Below, piece after piece: positions 1-9,575 of a stretch of 64,000 nt of DNA. The notes under the pieces were generated by a model. It worked only from the letters and a program-made list of their open reading frames with translations. It was not told where the DNA came from and ran no database searches. Source of the stretch: Aquatica leii (taxonomy: Eukaryota > Arthropoda > Insecta > Coleoptera > Lampyridae); NCBI GenBank assembly GCA_035610365.1, contig CM069432.1, forward strand, positions 5,890,001 to 5,954,000, given 5' to 3'. Each line of letters begins with the position of its first letter. Position 1 is the first letter of the stretch. The position numbers were made by a program, and so were the translations under genes.

Positions 1-315
1 TGACAATTTAAATATTACATTCTGTGTTCAAACTGCCGACCATTTTTCTCAATGCAGATATGTAACCGTTTTTTACAATAGAACAGGGTTTTTCAAATAA
101 TACTGGGTGCGCGCGGAGACCGTTAATTTTCACTTAAATTCTTGTTTTTAATTATTTAATATCACGTAATAGGGCGACAAACATTATATTTTTGAGTACT
201 TCCCACAGGGGAAAATTGTATGACGTTAAGTTTGGTGACCATATTAGACCCTCAATTCTTCCTCTTCTTCTTATCTACATCTTAAATTTGGCTTTCAGAT
301 ATTTACTAGTCTAAA
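1..315. other. No recognisable gene
   Basis: AT-rich sequence. I see no coding signal or structured repeat apart from possible flanking parts of the mariner relic that follows. Confidence 0.5.
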
Positions 316-342
316 GTGGGGTGGAGCGCCGTCTTGTTGGAA
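316..342 (-). pseudogene. Mariner/Tc1 transposase relic (second catalytic Asp motif)
   Basis: Read on the minus strand, these 27 bases encode F-Q-Q-D-G-A-P-P-H. That is the block around the second catalytic aspartate of IS630-Tc1-mariner transposases, and it matches the same block of the mariner at about 45.5 kb. On either side the reading frame stays open for only about ten codons and the resemblance fades. This is an old fragment of a plain DNA transposon with no terminal repeats I can identify. The match is short, but the nine residues are highly characteristic. Confidence 0.5.
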
Positions 343-1066
343 ATAACACCCGTTAACTCCAATTTTAAAAAAATTTAACACTTAAGCAATGGTTTTATAA
401 CAATGTGATAACCAGTAAACGGCATTGTGTCACTTAATACATCCCTTTAGTTTTGTTGGCGCGAGCATTTTTCTATTTAAGTATTTTTCCGCGAGTTGCA
501 TTTTCGGTTTTGTGACTTGCTGTCCCCTATTTTAAGTTTCTATTTGTTGCTGCAAATATAAGTTTTTGATAAAGAATACGATAGTACGTTACTTAGTTTT
601 GGCTCGAGTATATCGTCTCTTTTCTTGCATTCTATTTCGTTAATTTTTCTTAATTGTTAACCGTGCTGCTTAGTGAATATATCGTGTGCCCATTTGTGTG
701 GTCTATAGACTTACCTCCACCATCCAGGGAAAAGTAAAATCAGGGTAAGTCGAGCAATCGCTCATTTCTGGGTGAATCGAGGCCTTAATTTATTACGGAT
801 TTGGGTGGTTGTGCGCTCCCCATTTTCCAGAAAACCCAGGAACGTTATGTAATTAATTTTCTAGTTCATTTACTAATAATTCGGTAGGTTGCTACCGGAT
901 GTCCCCTCCTTTCTTAAACATTAAATACAGTCCGCTGTTCGACTTTCGTGTGGCCGAAACAAGTTTTTTCTGTGTTTTATAACTCTAGAGAATTTGTTGG
1001 TAGAATTGTGCGACATCTTCCGCGTCACTAGTGTACCACTCGCAAAACTTTATTCTACAATGAAGA
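343..1066. other. No recognisable gene
   Basis: Somewhat less AT-rich than its surroundings around 650-1000, with no convincing frame. It could be the leader of an unidentified repeat or unannotated host sequence. Confidence 0.4.
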
Positions 1067-1399
1067 TTGTGTTCTATACTCCGCATGATGACGCAGGTAC
1101 AAAGTCAACAGACAGATACTTTACATGCTGGATTGTCATGGAGACATCAACACACTGACCGCCAGCTAACATATACCGTGGTCAATGTCATGACATTTTC
1201 CACTCTGAAGATGCAAGCTGCAATGTCTTGCAAAACGTCAGTTTGTTTGGGTTCACAAACGACAATACGGCAAAGGCCAAGTTCTACTTCTTGTTTTGGC
1301 GCTCAAGAAGAGACTAGGACCAAGCCTAAGTCTGGGTATTTAACTACGACGCGGTTGAATTACAGAAAAGAAAATGGATACCATCTAAATACAAAATAA
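1067..1399 (+). CDS. Unrecognised 110-codon open frame
   Basis: The frame is open from an ATG at 1067 to a TAA at 1397. The product is polar, rich in Thr, Ser and Gln, with no signal peptide, membrane segment or motif that I recognise. The adjacent frame is also largely open here, so the openness may reflect base composition of a former coding sequence rather than a real gene. Neighbours are non-coding. It could be an exon of an unidentified gene, a transposon fragment or chance. Confidence 0.15.
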   Translation: MCSILRMMTQVQSQQTDTLHAGLSWRHQHTDRQLTYTVVNVMTFSTLKMQAAMSCKTSVCLGSQTTIRQRPSSTSCFGAQEETRTKPKSGYLTTTRLNYRKENGYHLNTK

Positions 1400-2257
1400 T
1401 TAACTAAATGAAACTACTACAAGGTGTAATTTCGAGTGCTATAAAATCAAAATGTTGTAACATTTTCGTTACTGTTATGTTTTGATTTTGAATATCTGTA
1501 TTAATTTAACAAATCGTTGTGTGTAAACCTTTCTTTATTTTTAATTTTGTAGAGTCGCTATTTTTTAAGACGAAGTCAGCCTTGAAAATGGATTCTAGTG
1601 GTACACTTGTGTGACTTCGTTTCTAAGTCATGTAACTTTTTTTATTTTAGCTTATATCAACAATTTCCCGTTTTTAATTGTTTTAGACTTTTTTTATACC
1701 GATTTCATCTTTAGCGAGATTGTCGGTACATTCATAATTTGAATGGTTTGGTATATCAATAAGACATATGCCAATGATACAAATCGATTTTCTTGAAGAA
1801 AATACCTTTGTCATCGATTCTTTATGGGAAATTTTTTAAGGTTAATACTATCGTAACTGCCAACATTAGCGTTGCATTCCTTTGAATGATATCAACCTGA
1901 AATTTGATCCACATTCGTGGGTTACATATATGTACATTCTTTTCATCAATAAAATATTTGGCTTTATCAACGAAATTGGTTTTTCTTTTTACCAACTAAC
2001 TTATTACCTAACTTATTAGGTATTAGATATTAATATTCTCATATAAATGGGTTTTCTGCAAATATTTAAAATAATAAAAATTCAAATGTGTTTTTCTTAC
2101 TATATAAGTAAAGAAATACTGGGACTCTCTTAGTTTTAAGTTTAATTAATTGAATCATAAACTGATAAAATTTGTATCTTTAGTTTTAAGTAACATTACT
2201 GAATTTTACCTTATTGTTTTTGTTTTTGAATATAGGATTTTGACTAGTCCTTGGCCA
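1400..2257. other. AT-rich DNA, nothing recognised
   Basis: Long A/T runs and no frame that resembles a known protein on either strand. Confidence 0.5.
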
Positions 2258-2575
2258 TTGTATCGATATATTGATACGTATACGATACGCCGATACAAAC
2301 TACAAGCTTGTATCGATTTATCGAAATATCGATATGTATCGACATTTCGATACGTATCGATATTTCGATACGTATCGATACTCGGATAGCAATATTCCGA
2401 TAGGTTTCGATATTTCGATACGTAGTGATACTTTGATTCGTATCGATATTTCGATACGTATATCGATATTTTGATGCGTATATATTTCGATACGTATCGA
2501 TATTCCGACACGTATCGATATTTCGATACGTATCGATATTTCTTTACGTATCGATATTTTGATATCATTGTTTAA
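2258..2575. repeat. 18-bp palindromic minisatellite
   Basis: About 17 imperfect units of an 18-bp repeat with the core CGATACGTATCGATATTT. The sub-block CGATACGTATCG is a perfect palindrome, so both strands look alike. The unit length is divisible by three, so long frames stay open on both strands and spell a hexapeptide like KYRYVS. These frames are a by-product of the repeat, not genes. The edges are degenerate (from about 2258), and a short CGATA run recurs near 2717. No function can be inferred from the sequence. Confidence 0.9.
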
Positions 2576-3035
2576 TTAATTTTTTTGCATTTTTTGTTAG
2601 CGCATTCTTTGTCTAAGAAACTACTTGACAGCCGACGTTACAATGTAAACAAAACCTCTTTGATTTAGAATTAAGAAGGCTGAATAATCTAAAAGTAAAC
2701 CGAGAACAAAAAAATACGATACGATACGATAAGAACTGATATACAATAAACGGAAGCAATAAGAAAATTGTTTTAACTAAAAATTAAAACGTAACAAAGT
2801 AAGATTACTAACATTGACCGGGCAAAACTTTCTGGTGACCGCAGTTTTATATATAAATGCTGCAGATAGGTCGTGCTATCTATAGTTACTTTTTCTTAAA
2901 AAATGTAAACGAGCAGTTGAAAAAAGAAGCTTTTCCAGAAACTTTAATCGTATTTTACTCTTTAGAATAGATCTAAACAGATTTATTCATTAAATGATTT
3001 GAACATTTCTTTAAAAAAACAAAACCCACTAAATA
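2576..3035. other. AT-rich DNA, nothing recognised
   Basis: No frame or repeat recognised apart from a small CGATA run near 2717-2731. Confidence 0.5.
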
Positions 3036-3039
3036 TAGG

Positions 3040-3125
3040 TCTATACTTCTTGTGTTAGATGGCTATCAGACGCATACTCAAAATTATGCTGTAACACAAT
3101 ATGATATGGGCAAGCTAAATTATTG
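3040..3125 (+). pseudogene. Pogo/Tigger-like transposase fragment
   Basis: The plus strand encodes a short stretch reading LLVLDGYQTHTQN. It resembles the (I/L)LDGHxSHT block with the second catalytic Asp of pogo/Tigger (CENP-B-like) DDE transposases. The frame closes soon after, and the next few hundred bases show only scattered traces. It is an old DNA-transposon relic. A tail-like segment at 3583-3783 may belong to the same family, but inverted terminal repeats at 3399 and 4543 separate the two. Confidence 0.35.
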
Positions 3126-3398
3126 AGCTTGTTTGAAAATAAAAACTGCGGAAAAGAAATAAAAAATTTCAGTACAATGGGCATATTCCTGGTTTTAGCA
3201 GAAGAACCAAAAAACTTGTGTTACATAATGTAACAGCAGATACGACTGTCAATAAAAAACCAAACCCTATGCTCAAGCACATCAAACACGAAACAATTAA
3301 AAGAGAAAATTGTCATTAGGCAAAGAAAATATGATCGCGCAAAATTAGTAACTTCAACTCCCAATAATGACAAATTAAAGAAGATTATTATTATTATT

Positions 3399-3509
3399 CC
3401 TTTTACGTTGTGGTTTTATCCCGACGAATTATTCAAAGCAGATTTTGAATTTCGCGGGTGTTAAACTAATTCAACGTGTTTACCGTCGTTTATAGCTATT
3501 TACAGTTAA
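3399..3509 (+). repeat. Left terminal inverted repeat
   Basis: The reverse complement matches 4433-4543, with a few substitutions and one- or two-base indels. Confidence 0.85.
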
Positions 3510-3582
3510 CTTTATTCACATAGTAAAATTATACTATGAGATGGCTTTGCCATCAAACACTTTTGAAGATTATTAATCTTTT

Positions 3583-3783
3583 GTGTCATGTAGTTACCAA
3601 ACAAAAGTCAATAAAGTATTCCAGGTTCAGATTCTACAAAAAAAAAAACAAAATCAACGTTTACCATCAACGTCATCTTCAGAATCACAGTCTAAACCCG
3701 ATCTGGCAATCTCGTCTGAAGATGATATCTCCTTGTCATCTTTTGTTACTCTTAAGCAGTGTGCTAATGACACGACATTTTAG
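3583..3783 (+). pseudogene. Possible C-terminal tail of a pogo-type transposase
   Basis: A 66-codon open frame. After a short basic segment (QKKKQNQ) comes a Ser/Asp-rich tail (SSSESQ, SEDDISLSS). Tails of this composition end many pogo/jerky-like transposases in insects. No catalytic motif lies in this frame. An overlapping longer frame at 3536-3961 is low in complexity and looks spurious. The assignment rests on composition only and is weak. Confidence 0.2.
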
Positions 3784-4432
3784 GCCAAGAAAAATCTATA
3801 ATGAGCAAGAGCAGAGAAATGTTAGATTTGGTGAAACCGCAACAGTTAGGCATGTCTGTATTTGTTTCTTTATAAAATTGTCAAAGATAAAAAATTATAA
3901 ACCGTTTTGCTGTGTTTTCTTTATGATTTACTTTATTCAATATTACCATTCATTTTTGTAAAGCAAAAAATTCGAATTATTTTTTCTAAAGTAAAGTTTT
4001 CTTTTTTTACTATTTAAAATTGACTAAAAGGTAGTTATAGGTCTTAAAGATTTTGTTTGCTATTAAGATTAAAAGTCTTATTTGGTACGAGCAAATTTTG
4101 AATTGGCAAAGCAAAGCGCTAACAAAGCCGGGTCAATACAAAACTGTAAGTCAAAAACAGCGTTATTAATCCATGTGAAACATACTTTTTTTGCCAGCTA
4201 ACAATGCATTGCAAAAGTAGAAAATATACATTATAACATATGAAGTCTGAATCATACAGTCTGGTATCTGGTATCATGACCTTGCTTAGTTGTTATATAT
4301 ACTTTACGTATTTAACTTTTATCTGGGGAACTGGAGTCCAACGGACCTACGCGGTGTTAGAAACGACCATATTTCAGTTAATATTTAACTGTTGACAACA
4401 TTCCGCTATGGTTTCTATGAAAATAGTATTAA

Positions 4433-4543
4433 TTAACTGTAAATAGCTATAAACGGTGGTGACACGTTGAAATTAGTTCAACACCCGCGAATTTCAAAAT
4501 ATACTTTGAATTATTCGTCGGGATAAAACCACAACGTAAAAGG
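4433..4543 (-). repeat. Right terminal inverted repeat
   Basis: Partner of 3399-3509. The outer end reads CAACGTAAAAGG. Confidence 0.85.
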
Positions 4544-4555
4544 ACATTGGGGGTA

Positions 4556-4683
4556 AGCAATGTCAATGCAATTATGCAAACGCCACCAGAGTGAACTACT
4601 GGACGGCCGTTTCGCTTTTTTGGAGCTCATCAGCAGTAGGAGATACACCCTAATGTAGTTTGCATAATTGCATTGACGTAGTA
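4556..4683 (-). mobile_element. Penelope-like pseudo-LTR fragment carrying a hammerhead
   Basis: A 20-bp inverted repeat (about 4562-4580 against 4658-4677, core TGCAATTATGCAAAC) flanks a hammerhead ribozyme motif read on the minus strand. Hammerheads of this minimal kind are known from the pseudo-LTRs of Penelope-like retroelements. No reverse transcriptase is present here. The fragment abuts the end of the preceding DNA transposon. Confidence 0.6.
4596..4639 (-). ncRNA. Minimal type I hammerhead ribozyme motif
   Basis: On the minus strand the order is: stem I 5' strand CTACTG (4639-4634); conserved CTGATGA (4633-4627); stem II GCT...AGC with a 7-nt loop (4626-4614); conserved GAAA (4613-4610); self-complementary CGGCCG as stem III (4609-4604); TC (4603-4602), which with the last G of stem III makes the GTC cleavage triplet; stem I 3' strand CAGTAG (4601-4596). 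Stem I pairs perfectly over 6 bp. All core bases of the family are present. Stem III has no room for a loop, so activity would probably need a dimer, as reported for Penelope-like hammerheads. Self-cleavage is inferred, not shown. Confidence 0.8.
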
Positions 4684-4771
4684 TTAATTAAGTTTTTGTT
4701 TAGCCAAATTTGGTAAATTTGATTTACTCTTCAATAAATAATTATCGTAATATAAAACTTACATAATCGGG

Positions 4772-5825
4772 CAGTGTGAGTCCAATGGACCCTCGTGTGA
4801 TACTTGAAATTGATGCATCTTATGTGTACGAAGCGCTACTACCTAAAATGTCCAGAAAAGGTTAATCTGAAAAGGAGCTCACCGAAATCCTTCAAACCCT
4901 TTCTGACTTCAAAGATGTACCGGTTGACAGTGTTGAACTAAATGATTCTGAATCTGATCAAGACTATTGTTCAGGTACCAGTGAAACAGAGGATATTCAA
5001 GAAGGAAATAAAGAGGATGACAATTGTGAAGAAAACCAAAATACTTCCAAATTTACTGCAAGGAACGGTTTGGAGTAGAACAGTGAGCCCTACTCAAATG
5101 GAAAGGTTCGTTCGTGCAATATAATAAAATCGAAGTTGCATAAAGTTATTATACCACCAGCAAGGTTCATTAAAGATCCCATTGATGCATTTCAACTTTT
5201 TATAGATGATGAAGTGGTAAACAAAATAGTATCAAGAGTTCTGACAAATAACACATGGAATCCTTGTGATGCCGTAGAGATTTTTTGGTTTTTTGATAAC
5301 TGCAGGACATTTAAGTTCTAACAACACTAGCTATGATGTTTTATGTGTATCCGTGTATAGTGTCATTCTACTATCTACCATGCACAATACCAACAGCTGT
5401 AAAGCCAATGACGATAAGAAACCTGAAATAATCTCTTATTATAATAACATAAAATGTGCTGCAGATACTCTAGATCAACTTGTTTATAACTATATGAGTA
5501 AGAGAAGAACTAATCGCTGGTCATTTGTCTGTTTTATGAATTTGTTAGGCGTAAGCGGTGTGGCAGTTTATGTTATATACACCAGTTTGCATCCTGAATA
5601 GAATAAAAACAAGCGCATGAAAAAAAGGTTGTTTTTGGTATCCGTGGGTGAGGCCTTAGTTGTGTCACACAGGAGAAGAAGAAATAGACTACACCCTGGT
5701 GCTAGATAAAGCATAGAAATTTTTTAGAAGAAGAGGAATCAGCCCCTAAAAGATTTAAACCTGAAAAAGCTTGTAAGAAGAGATGCCACATCACAAACAC
5801 AAAAAGTAAGTTTAATGTTTTAATA
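4772..5825 (+). mobile_element. Decayed piggyBac element
   Basis: It contains a broken piggyBac transposase gene and begins near a subterminal AGTCCAATGGACC block. Terminal TTAA duplications and full terminal repeats could not be fixed. It lies between the hammerhead fragment and the BEL fossil. Confidence 0.65.
4848..5825 (+). pseudogene. piggyBac transposase, internally deleted
   Basis: From the ATG at 4848 the order is an acidic N-terminus (SDFKDVPVDS, then a Glu/Asp-rich stretch), an N-terminal block (WNSEPYSNGKV, then PPARFIKDPIDAFQLF), and, after a gap, the C-terminal part (STMHN; DKKPEIISYYN; DTLDQLV; KRRTNRW; NLLGVSG). A Cys-rich tail with CKKRCH ends near 5810. The blocks come in the family's order, but the centre with the first catalytic aspartates is missing around 5290-5370. 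There is an early in-frame stop just after the start, and the frame changes near 5075 and again near 5300. The gene is dead. Family transposases are about 550-600 residues; less than 60% of that remains. Confidence 0.8.
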
Positions 5826-6060
5826 AAAAGCTTACATTTTATCAACTGTTTTTCCGCTTGTTGTTATTTTTGGACGTTCGTCGTTTGCGCAGCAAAACCA
5901 ATCGATTTTTGGATTGTATCGATATTGACACTTCGAAAAATCCGTTATCGTCTTTCAATAGAATCCGCATTCATTGTTCGATTGCATTGAGTATGACAAT
6001 AATCTGTATAATTAATATAATTATATTATAATATAAAAATATTAGTAGTAGTTGGGACAA

Positions 6061-7197
6061 CAAGCGTCCTCAACATTCGTTCGCAGCGACAGTCCATTTG
6101 GCATTACCTAAATCTTTTTGTTTGTACTGCAAAGATCATTCGCATTTTCTGTTAACTTGTCCTCGCTTTTGGTTGGCTACAGTTTGCTTAGAAATCAAAG
6201 ACCGTTGGAGTAAATTTCAAACATTTAGAGCACTTTGTGATTCAGGAAGTCAAATCAGCTTTGTAACGGAAAATTGTCGTAACCGCTTGGGTCTATCATA
6301 CAATAAATCGTCAAGTTCAATTACGTGTTTAGGCGACACTTTAGTTAGAGTTAGCCGCGGAAATACTAACTGCAAACAAATGGATTCCTCATCAGTTTCT
6401 GTGTGCATCAAGGCCGTCATTATTCGTAAAATTTTTTCATAATTTTTTCATACTCATATCGACAGCGGTGCTAGGTATTTATACGTTAATGTAGTGGATC
6501 CTCGTTGGAATATATCAGGAAATATTGAGTTTTTATTAGGTGCAGATGTATTCCCACAAATAGCTCGTGGATCTGTGTTTTATTTCGCTGATCTTGATTA
6601 TAATATTGAAAGTCCTGTCGCATTAGACACAATCTTTAGTATCGCATTACTAGGTCCTATTTCTTGCAATACGATGACTCAACCGCCATCCCATTTCTTT
6701 TTCGTATCGTTTGAACCGTCACTTGATGACATTCTGAAATTGTTTTGGAACGTGGAAGATATATCTCACTTCTCCCGAAGATCAGTTAGCTGAAGATTTG
6801 TTTTTAAGTACGTACGCAAAAGACCTTTTGGGTCGTTTTATAGTATCTTTACCGTACAAAGATGCCGACTATTTACCGACGTTTATAGAGTCGGGTAAAA
6901 TAGCGCATCGTCGTCTATTAACACTTGAACGTCATTTGAGTTCGTATCCCTTTGGAGTAGCGAATATCTCTACACATTATACCAACGTGGAAGTCTAAAT
7001 GCCGTACTTTTGAACCAGTTGATGTTGGTACCTTGGTCTTCCTGAAGGAGGATTCGACCACACCTTTTCAATGAAGGTTGGGTAAAATATTAGAATTGCA
7101 CCCGGGAACGGACAATATTCCTCGCGTGGCTACGGTTCGCACTAGTAAAGGCCTGTTTAAGCGCCTATTGATAAACTTGTATGCTTTGCCGCTGCAG
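6061..7197 (+). mobile_element. BEL/Pao retrotransposon fossil, partial
   Basis: Fossil in sense orientation. Recognisable parts, in order: a zinc-knuckle-like end of gag (CLYCKDHSHFLLTC, about 6115-6160), an A17-type aspartic protease with the active-site block CDSGSQISFVTE (about 6235-6275), the region downstream of the protease with the FLLGADVF motif (about 6530), and the integrase C-terminal region (about 6990-7197, LGKILELHPGTDN and RVATVRTSKG). No LTRs are visible. The same blocks are found in the better-preserved element at 10.6-16.6 kb. The copy is old, strongly shortened and broken in several places. Confidence 0.8.
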
Positions 7198-7410
7198 TAG
7201 CACATGAGATCTTAGAATTACGTTTTGTTACATATAATTTCAGTCATCCATCCAAAATGGATAAAAAATTAATAGAATATGTACGGAAAAATGACGCACT
7301 CTATAATTTGTCCCATAGAAGATATTCGGACAATCAGTACAAAACAAATGTGTGGGTGTCAATTGGAGAGAAATTACAACTAGGTAAGTAAATAATTATT
7401 ATATGATCTC

Positions 7411-7416
7411 TTTATT
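7411..7416 (-). promoter_or_regulatory. Poly(A) signal of the transposase gene
   Basis: AATAAA on the minus strand, about 150 bases past the transposase stop and inside the intron of the MADF gene. Confidence 0.5.
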
Positions 7417-8369
7417 GAAATATAAAACATGTACATTGTACCTACATATCTAATTGTTATATTTTGTCATATTGCCAAGGCACAGAACCTGCATTTGAAT
7501 TGAAAATTCTGGTAAAATCTTCTCGACAAAGGAATGCTTCTTCTTGTGCATTACCACCTTGTCTTTATCTTAATATGCATTGGTTATTATTAACTTCCAA
7601 ATTGCTACTCTCCATAGGACTATTCGCTTCTTGCTTAGTAATGGTTGTGCTACGCAAGTAATTATTCAGAATGCATGTTGTAAGAATTATTCTTTCGACG
7701 TAGCTCGGTTTACAATGATTTTTTCTAAAATAAATGCGGAAACGCTGTGCCAATATTCCGAAGGCATTTTCTACAACCCGCCTAGCACGACAATGTCGAT
7801 AATTGAAAACTCTTTTTTCGATATCATTGAGCACTTGCATCGCAGAAAAAGGCCTCACAAGGTTAATTTTTAGCGGAAAGGCTGAGTCACCTAAAATAAC
7901 GTAAGGTGCTTTTATATCAGAATCTGGGAGTTGTCTTCTATCAGGTATGTTCAAAAAGCCATTTTCCAGTTGTCTTCCCAGTCTGGAGTTTGCAAAGATA
8001 CCCCCATCACTGTTTTTGCCGTAAGACCCTACATCTACTGCCAGAAATTTGTAATCAGGATCGACTAATGCAAGCAGAACAAAAGAAAATGTGTTTTTGT
8101 AATTAAAATAATTAGAACCACTATTAGCTGGTGCAATGATTTTAATGTGTTTGCCGTCTAGGGCTCCCAAACAATTAGGAAAGTTTTAAGCAATCCAAAA
8201 CTATTTGCCAATTTTTTCCCAATCTTCTTTACGTGGTGTAGGGATATAAACTGGCAGTAGCTTATTAATGATTGCGTTACACACTTCATTGACAATGGCA
8301 TGCACAGTAGAATGTCCCAATCGGAAACTGAATGCAATAGTTTGATATGAATCTCCAGTGGCCAGGAAT

Positions 8370-8394
8370 CTGAAAAAATAATTATTGGTTTCAG
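8370..8394. other. Back-to-back splice acceptors shared by both Harbinger genes
   Basis: These 25 bases begin with CTG (CAG acceptor on the minus strand, preceded by a T-run) and end with TTTCAG (acceptor on the plus strand). The two exons start on either side and run in opposite directions, so this is the only overlap between the two introns here. Confidence 0.7.
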
Positions 8395-9211
8395 ATGGCC
8401 AAGAATGCAAGCATCGGTGGGCAATACAGGAGGTTCTTATCTTCTAAGAAAACAAGAACTGGACAAGCTGCAGACTCCAGAGCCAGATGAAAGTACGGAG
8501 ACATACTACAATTTCTTCATTCTTTCATAAAAGATAAAGAGAGATTGATTTCAGTTACTACTGAGAACCCCAGTGTTTCAACAATAAATGATGAAGACAC
8601 TGAGTATGATACTCAGCTAAGTGAAGATCTTGACGCATCTGAAAATCCTCAGGTATCACAAGACTCTGAGGCATCATACACTACTAATGCTTTATAAATT
8701 CTCATTACTTCCCAGGATGAAACTTTACTTCGGGATAACCACAGTAACTTGCAAGTTACTGTTCCGCAGAACTCCCAGGCTCATACTGCTAGTGGTACTC
8801 TGATAAAACACCTGTTAGAAGAGGAGAAACCAAAGAAAACTGAAGTTAAAAATTAGCTTCATTTCTTTTTTGAAAGCATTAAAGCTACTGTTTTTCGCCC
8901 GCTGACAAGCATCTAGTGATGTCAAAAATTTTTGGAACTGTTTCAGATATTGAAGCTAAATACATACATCAGCAGCAACATATTCAAAACTTTCACAAGT
9001 TCTACTGACCATCAAATCGCCTAGCACGAGTACATTTCATTCATCAAATCATTCCTCATCAACTTTTATCCCATCTCGTCCATGCTCAAATTTGTTAGCG
9101 TCTCAGTCATACCATTCTTCGCCCACCGCTTCTTATTTTGAAAATTTTTCGCCACCGAACAACTTTGCTCCATGATTATTATTAATGTATACTTTATTTA
9201 AACATTATTAA

Positions 9212-9217
9212 AATAAA
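9212..9217 (+). promoter_or_regulatory. Poly(A) signal of the MADF-BESS gene
   Basis: AATAAA 37 bases past the stop codon at 9173-9175, inside the transposase intron. Confidence 0.6.
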
Positions 9218-9575
9218 TATTTGGTTTTTTACAATAGACAGAGTACTATTATTATCCTTATCTTAGACATACTCCAAGTTTTTGAACTGGTTGGATGGAC
9301 TCGCGGAAGGTGGTATTTTCTTTTTGTAATACCCCTTCAATTTCTTGTAAAAAAATATTAATTTCATGTCTAGACATTCTATAATACGTAAAAAATTTGG
9401 TTTCGTTTTCCATAAGTTCAATATGTAAAGTTGCAAATTCTCCTTCTTCATTGCGCTTTTTGAACATATCGTGAACCCAAAAACGTCTTTTTCGCTTCTG
9501 ACTTTGCTTCATTTGTTCTTCTCCCTCTTCATCTAATAATACAGCAATTTTTATAAGTGCTGACGTCGAGAACAT

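Larger units (their letters stand above)
3399..4543. mobile_element. DNA transposon with 110-bp inverted termini
   Basis: The ends 3399-3509 and 4433-4543 are reverse complements over about 110 bp at roughly 90% identity. The outermost bases read CCTTTTACGTTG and its complement. The interior is about 920 bp and has no intact transposase, so this is a non-autonomous or decayed element. I could not find a clear target-site duplication. The family is unassigned. A piggyBac-like subterminal block (AGTCCAACGGACC) lies near 4333, inside the element, and recurs near 4773, outside it. Confidence 0.75.
7257..9175 (+). pseudogene. Harbinger-type MADF-BESS protein, two exons, broken
   Basis: Exon 1 (7257-7383) starts with MDKKLIEYVRKNDALYN and ends in VWVSIGEKL, which is the first two thirds of a MADF (Myb/SANT-like) domain. 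It stops at a perfect donor G|GTAAGT. Exon 2 begins after TTTCAG at 8395 and continues the same domain in phase (DGQECKHRW). An acidic linker follows, then near 8854-8990 a BESS-type block (FFESIKATV, VMSKIFGTVSDIEAKY), ending at 9173-9175. MADF-BESS proteins of these elements are thought to bind DNA and help the transposase reach the nucleus or the ends. Exon 2 has several frameshifts and stops (first near 8445), so the gene is no longer functional. Confidence 0.75.
7257..9575. mobile_element. PIF/Harbinger element with two interlocked genes
   Basis: It carries both proteins typical of PIF/Harbinger: a DDE transposase (minus) and a MADF-BESS DNA-binding protein (plus). Each gene has one intron, and each intron contains a whole exon of the other gene on the opposite strand. 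The poly(A) signals also lie inside the partner's intron. Terminal repeats and the 3-bp target duplication were not found, so the true ends lie outside these coordinates, probably up to about 9800 on the right. Confidence 0.75.
7565..9575 (-). pseudogene. PIF/Harbinger DDE transposase, two exons
   Basis: Exon 1 (9575-9262, 104 codons) holds the basic RKRRFWVHDMF block and the helical N-terminal segment, ending ...LGVCLR. Exon 2 (8369-7565) resumes with FLATGDSYQTIAF after TTTTTTCAG; the split Arg codon AG|A fits exactly. Domain DDE_Tnp_4 follows. The first Asp is in GALDGKHIKI, the second in LGDSAFPL, and the Glu in RRVVENAFGIL. The total would be 373 residues, normal for the family. Damage: two in-frame stops at 8201-8203 and about 8186-8188, and the donor dinucleotide at 9261-9260 is AT instead of GT. 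The nuclease would act on the element's ends in the nucleus. The gene is recently dead but otherwise well preserved. Confidence 0.9.

Noticed and set aside
2206-2568. Long open frames on both strands (up to 120 codons)
   Set aside because: They translate the 18-bp palindromic satellite into a repeating hexapeptide; the repeat explains them fully.
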